A stretch of 16,701 bases of DNA from DATEHG01 sp041691295 (GTDB lineage Bacteria > Gemmatimonadota > Gemmatimonadetes > Gemmatimonadales > GWC2-71-9). The stretch's first letter is position 1; each line of letters starts with the position of its first letter. Shown piece after piece: positions 14,376-16,701 of the stretch. The translations under genes were made by a program, and so were the position numbers. The notes below the pieces were generated by a model. The model saw only the letters and a list, made by a program, of their open reading frames with translations. It ran no database searches and was not told where the DNA came from. Location of the stretch: NCBI GenBank assembly GCA_041691295.1, contig JBEPVA010000076.1, forward strand, positions 1 through 16,701, given 5' to 3'.

Positions 14376-15329
14376 GTGACCCGTTTCGAGCAGCCCAAGG
14401 TTGCCATCGTTGGCGCCGGGGCCATGGGCAGCGCGTGGGCGACGATGATCGTGGCGGCCGGCTGGTCCGTGTCGCTCTACGATCCGGACTCCACTCAGTT
14501 GCAGGAGACTTTTGCCTCGATACCGGGCCACGTCCAGCGGCTGATCAACCTGGACCGGGCGCATCCGCGGCTGTCTGAACAGGGACTCTCCGCCCTGACT
14601 GAAGGGCGCAGCCTGCTGACGGCCCTGGCCGACGCCGACTGGATCATCGACGCCGCCAGTGGCGATCTCCCCGCCAAGCAGCGGCTGCTCGAGCAGATCG
14701 AACAGGTCGGACGGATGGCGGCGGTCATCACCAGCCTGTCGAGCCGACACCCAGCCAGTGCACTGGCTGGCCGGCTCCGCCGCCCCGAACGGCTGCTGGC
14801 CATCCACTCCCACATGCCGGTCGAGTTCATCCCGGTGGTGGAAATTGTCCCCGGCCCTGCCACCGACCTGGCCTGTGTCGAGGACGTCCGGTTCTGGCTC
14901 AGTCTGCTGGGCCGCACGCCCATCGTGGTCAAGAAGGAAATCACCGGCGACGCGACCCGCCGGATCAGGGCTGCGGTTTTCCGGGAGTGCGTGCAACTGG
15001 TGATTGAGGGAGTGCTGGATGCGGACGATGTCGACCGGCTGCTGTCCGACGGCCTGGCCCTGCGGTATGCCAGCGCCGGTGTCTTCGGCAGCCTGCTACT
15101 CGGCAGCAAGGAAGGCAGCATCGATACCGTGGTCTCCGAAACACTGAGAGAGTTTGCCGAGATCTGGCATGACCTGGCCACCTGGCAGCAGCTGCCGATC
15201 GAGGAACAGAAGCGACTGATCCGGCTGCTGGAAAAGGCCTATCCCGCCGCCACGCCGGCGGCCCGGGAGGCGCGAGACCGCAGACTGCAGCAGCTGCTGG
15301 TGGCAAAGACGGTGGAGGGGGTGGAGTAG
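14376..15329 (+). CDS. 3-hydroxyacyl-CoA dehydrogenase-like NAD-binding protein
   Basis: A 317-residue protein, the usual length for the 3-hydroxyacyl-CoA dehydrogenase / lambda-crystallin / carnitine dehydrogenase group. The Rossmann motif VGAGAMGSAWA (glycines at 13, 15 and 18) and Asp36 (SLYDPD) point to NAD rather than NADP. The family serine segment appears as TSLSSRHPAS. The active-site region reads AIHSHMPVEFIPVVEIV, with His144 as the likely catalytic His and the partner Glu in PVVEIV. In the C-terminal domain, where the family normally has GF(I/V)xNRLQ, this protein reads GDATRRIRAAVFRECVQL. The catalytic Asn is therefore probably replaced by Arg. The substrate is unknown. The gene is monocistronic and divergent from the peptidase operon. 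Confidence 0.82.
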   Translation: MTRFEQPKVAIVGAGAMGSAWATMIVAAGWSVSLYDPDSTQLQETFASIPGHVQRLINLDRAHPRLSEQGLSALTEGRSLLTALADADWIIDAASGDLPAKQRLLEQIEQVGRMAAVITSLSSRHPASALAGRLRRPERLLAIHSHMPVEFIPVVEIVPGPATDLACVEDVRFWLSLLGRTPIVVKKEITGDATRRIRAAVFRECVQLVIEGVLDADDVDRLLSDGLALRYASAGVFGSLLLGSKEGSIDTVVSETLREFAEIWHDLATWQQLPIEEQKRLIRLLEKAYPAATPAAREARDRRLQQLLVAKTVEGVE

Positions 15330-15333
15330 GCTG

Positions 15334-15354
15334 GAGACGAGAGACGAGAGACGA
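15334..15354 (+). repeat. heptad array GAGACGA x3
   Basis: Three exact 7-base units begin 4 bases after the dehydrogenase stop codon. The same heptamer, in rotated register, occurs inverted at 15537-15571. Confidence 0.85.
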
Positions 15355-15360
15355 GAGCAG

Positions 15361-15416
15361 GTCGAGGGTCGAGGGTCGAGGGTCGAGGGTCGAGGGTCGA
15401 GGGTCGAGGGTCGAGC
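15361..15416 (+). repeat. heptad array GTCGAGG x8
   Basis: Eight 7-base units of gtcgagg in a row; only the last base of the last copy differs. It is the longest and purest heptad array in the window and probably prone to slippage. Confidence 0.95.
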
Positions 15417-15420
15417 GAAC

Positions 15421-15456
15421 ATAAAAAGAATGAGCCACGCCGGAAGAGACGTGGCT
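15421..15456 (-). terminator. intrinsic terminator for the Nramp gene
   Basis: agccacg (15433-15439) pairs with cgtggct (15450-15456) around a 10-base loop. On the minus strand the stem is followed a few bases later by a T-run (plus-strand aaaaa at 15423-15427). This orientation would end transcripts of the minus-strand transporter gene, about 115 bases past its stop. Confidence 0.6.
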
Positions 15457-15473
15457 TGGATGCAGTCGGAGCG

Positions 15474-15507
15474 ATCCGTGTCGCGAAGCGTCCGCGCTCG
15501 TCCGCGG
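15474..15507 (+). repeat. dispersed copy of the repeat right arm
   Basis: This 34-base stretch matches the right arm at 7333-7366 at 29 of 34 positions by eye (shared core tcgcgaagcgtccg and terminal tccgcgg). It shows the 6.4-7.6 kb repeat belongs to a dispersed family. No left arm is seen here. Confidence 0.75.
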
Positions 15508-15536
15508 TGAGGGAATCGAGAGTCTGGAGCGCCCAG

Positions 15537-15571
15537 GTCTCTCGACTCTCGTCTCTTGTCTCTCGACCTCT
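15537..15571 (-). repeat. heptad array, inverse of GAGACGA
   Basis: Five 7-base units on the plus strand: gtctctc, gactctc, gtctctt, gtctctc, gacctct. On the minus strand they read gagagac, a rotation of gagacga. The array ends one base from the Nramp stop codon. Confidence 0.8.
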
Positions 15572-15572
15572 T

Positions 15573-16701
15573 CTAGGCCATCCAGCTCCGGAACGTCAGC
15601 ATCAACAGCCAGGCATTCAGCAGCGCGATCACGACCGCGGTGACCCACGCGGTGGTCGACAGCAGCCTCCCGTTGGCAAAACTCCCCATCTTCGATTTCT
15701 GCCCGGTGAACAGCACCAGCGGCACCACCGCGAACGACAGCTGCAGGCTCAGGATGACCTGGCTCAGGATCAGCAGTGCCCCGGTCCCCTTCACGCCATA
15801 CATGGCGGTGACCACGATGGCCGGGACGATGGCGATCAGCCGGGTCATCAGCCGCCGGAGCCAGGGCGGCAGCCGGATATCGAGAAACCCCTCCATCACG
15901 ATCTGCCCCGCCAGGGTGCCGGTCACCGACGAATTCTGGCCCGAGGCCAGCAACGCCAGCGCAAACAGGGTGCTGGCGGCTGCAGTGCCCAGCAGCGGGG
16001 TGAGCAACCGATGGGCATCACTGATTTCGGCCACATCCTGATGCCCCGAGGTGTGGAACGCCGCCGCAGCCAGGATCAGGATGGCCGCGTTGATGAAAAA
16101 GGCGAACAGCAGCGCCACCGTCGAATCCAGCACGGCGTAGCGGATGGCCTGGCGCTTCTCGGGCTCGCTGTCGCCAATCTTCCGGGTCTGCACGATGGCG
16201 GAGTGCAGGTAGAGGTTGTGGGGCATCACGGTGGCGCCCAGAATCCCGATGGCGATGTACAGCATGGCTGGGTCGGTAATGATCTGGCTGCTGGGAATCA
16301 GCCCACCGGCCACCGCCGCAAAGTCGGGCCGGGCCAGCAGCACTTCGACCCCGAAGCAGACCGCGATGGTGGCCACCAGCACGATGACGAACGCCTCCAG
16401 CCACCGGAAGCCACGGTTCTGCAGCAGCAGGATCAGCAGCACGTCCAGCGCGGTGAGGCAGACGCCCCAGATCAGCGGAATGTTGAATAGCAGGTTGAGT
16501 GCAATGGCCGATCCGATGACTTCGGCCAGGTCGCAGGCCGCAATCGCGATCTCGCAGAGCACCCAGAGCACGAAGCTCACCCGGCGGCTGTAATGATCGC
16601 GGCAGGCCTGGGCCAGATCCCGGCCGGTCACGATTCCGAGCTTGACGGTCAGGGCCTGGAGCAGAATGGCCATCAGGTTGGACAGCAGAACGACCGACAG
16701 C
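15573..16701 (-). CDS. mntH: Nramp-family divalent metal transporter, N-terminus outside the window
   Basis: Partial gene: 375 residues are visible and the frame stays open to the window edge. It is an Nramp/MntH proton-coupled Mn/Fe symporter of the inner membrane. The visible part starts in helix 2 (LSVVLLSNLMAILLQ) and continues with VTGRDLAQACRDHY and CEIAIAACDLAEVIGSAIAL, both hallmark Nramp segments. The helix 6 metal-site motif MPHNLYLHSA at about 16226-16197 is intact. Later helices include LLASGQNSSVTGTLAGQIVM and end in LNAWLLMLTFRSWMA. The helix 1 DPGN motif must lie beyond the window; about 50 residues are missing compared with the usual size. The promoter is also outside, so MntR or Fur control cannot be judged. 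A terminator-like hairpin follows at 15456-15421. Confidence 0.93.
   Translation of the reverse strand, partial: LSVVLLSNLMAILLQALTVKLGIVTGRDLAQACRDHYSRRVSFVLWVLCEIAIAACDLAEVIGSAIALNLLFNIPLIWGVCLTALDVLLILLLQNRGFRWLEAFVIVLVATIAVCFGVEVLLARPDFAAVAGGLIPSSQIITDPAMLYIAIGILGATVMPHNLYLHSAIVQTRKIGDSEPEKRQAIRYAVLDSTVALLFAFFINAAILILAAAAFHTSGHQDVAEISDAHRLLTPLLGTAAASTLFALALLASGQNSSVTGTLAGQIVMEGFLDIRLPPWLRRLMTRLIAIVPAIVVTAMYGVKGTGALLILSQVILSLQLSFAVVPLVLFTGQKSKMGSFANGRLLSTTAWVTAVVIALLNAWLLMLTFRSWMA

Noticed and set aside
15456..16490. 344-codon open frame on the plus strand
   Set aside because: Antisense to the Nramp gene with its conserved MPH motif, and starts inside repeat sequence.

Overview
The window is high-GC DNA from a Gram-negative-type bacterium. 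The evidence is an outer-membrane beta-barrel protein, several Ala-X-Ala|Gln signal peptides, a LolD/MacB-type ABC system with periplasmic parts, and an Nramp metal transporter. Intergenic DNA full of 7-base-period repeats, together with this gene mix, would fit a soil or sediment lineage such as Gemmatimonadota. That placement is inference only; there is no rRNA, tRNA or marker gene to fix it.

Layout. (1) 1-1611: a small phosphatase-like protein, an uncharacterised 131-aa protein and, on the minus strand, an NTF2/SnoaL-like protein, separated by heptad repeats. (2) 1612-6413, plus strand: a secreted TPR plus glycosidase protein overlaps by 4 bases a TPR plus outer-membrane beta-barrel protein, followed by a DinB-fold protein. 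The first two look like a polysaccharide-processing and export pair resembling PgaB/PgaA in logic; no synthase is in view. (3) 6414-7574: no gene; an array of five related repeat units, including an exact tandem duplication of 271 bp. (4) 14272-7575, minus strand: a probable five-gene operon made of an M1 metallopeptidase with a helical-repeat C-terminus, a short FtsX-type permease with a signal peptide, a full-length FtsX-type permease, an ABC ATPase, and a membrane-anchored CrtC/AttH lipocalin-like protein. This matches the AttEFGH type of ABC system plus a peptidase. (5) 14376-15329: a 3-hydroxyacyl-CoA dehydrogenase-like protein. (6) 15330-15572: a repeat-rich convergent gap with a terminator. 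(7) 15573 to the window end, minus strand: an Nramp (MntH-like) transporter lacking its N-terminus because the window ends.

The most interesting point is in region 4. One permease appears split. The C-terminal FtsX half, with about the same length as the matching part of the intact permease, is a separate gene that begins with its own signal peptide. The N-terminal half (first membrane helix plus the first part of the periplasmic domain) is fused in front of the lipocalin domain at the far end of the operon. Both pieces would have correct membrane topology. The second theme is intergenic architecture: arrays with a 7-base period hug gene ends in most of the larger gaps, and a dispersed inverted-arm repeat occurs both at 6.45-7.58 kb and at 15.47 kb.
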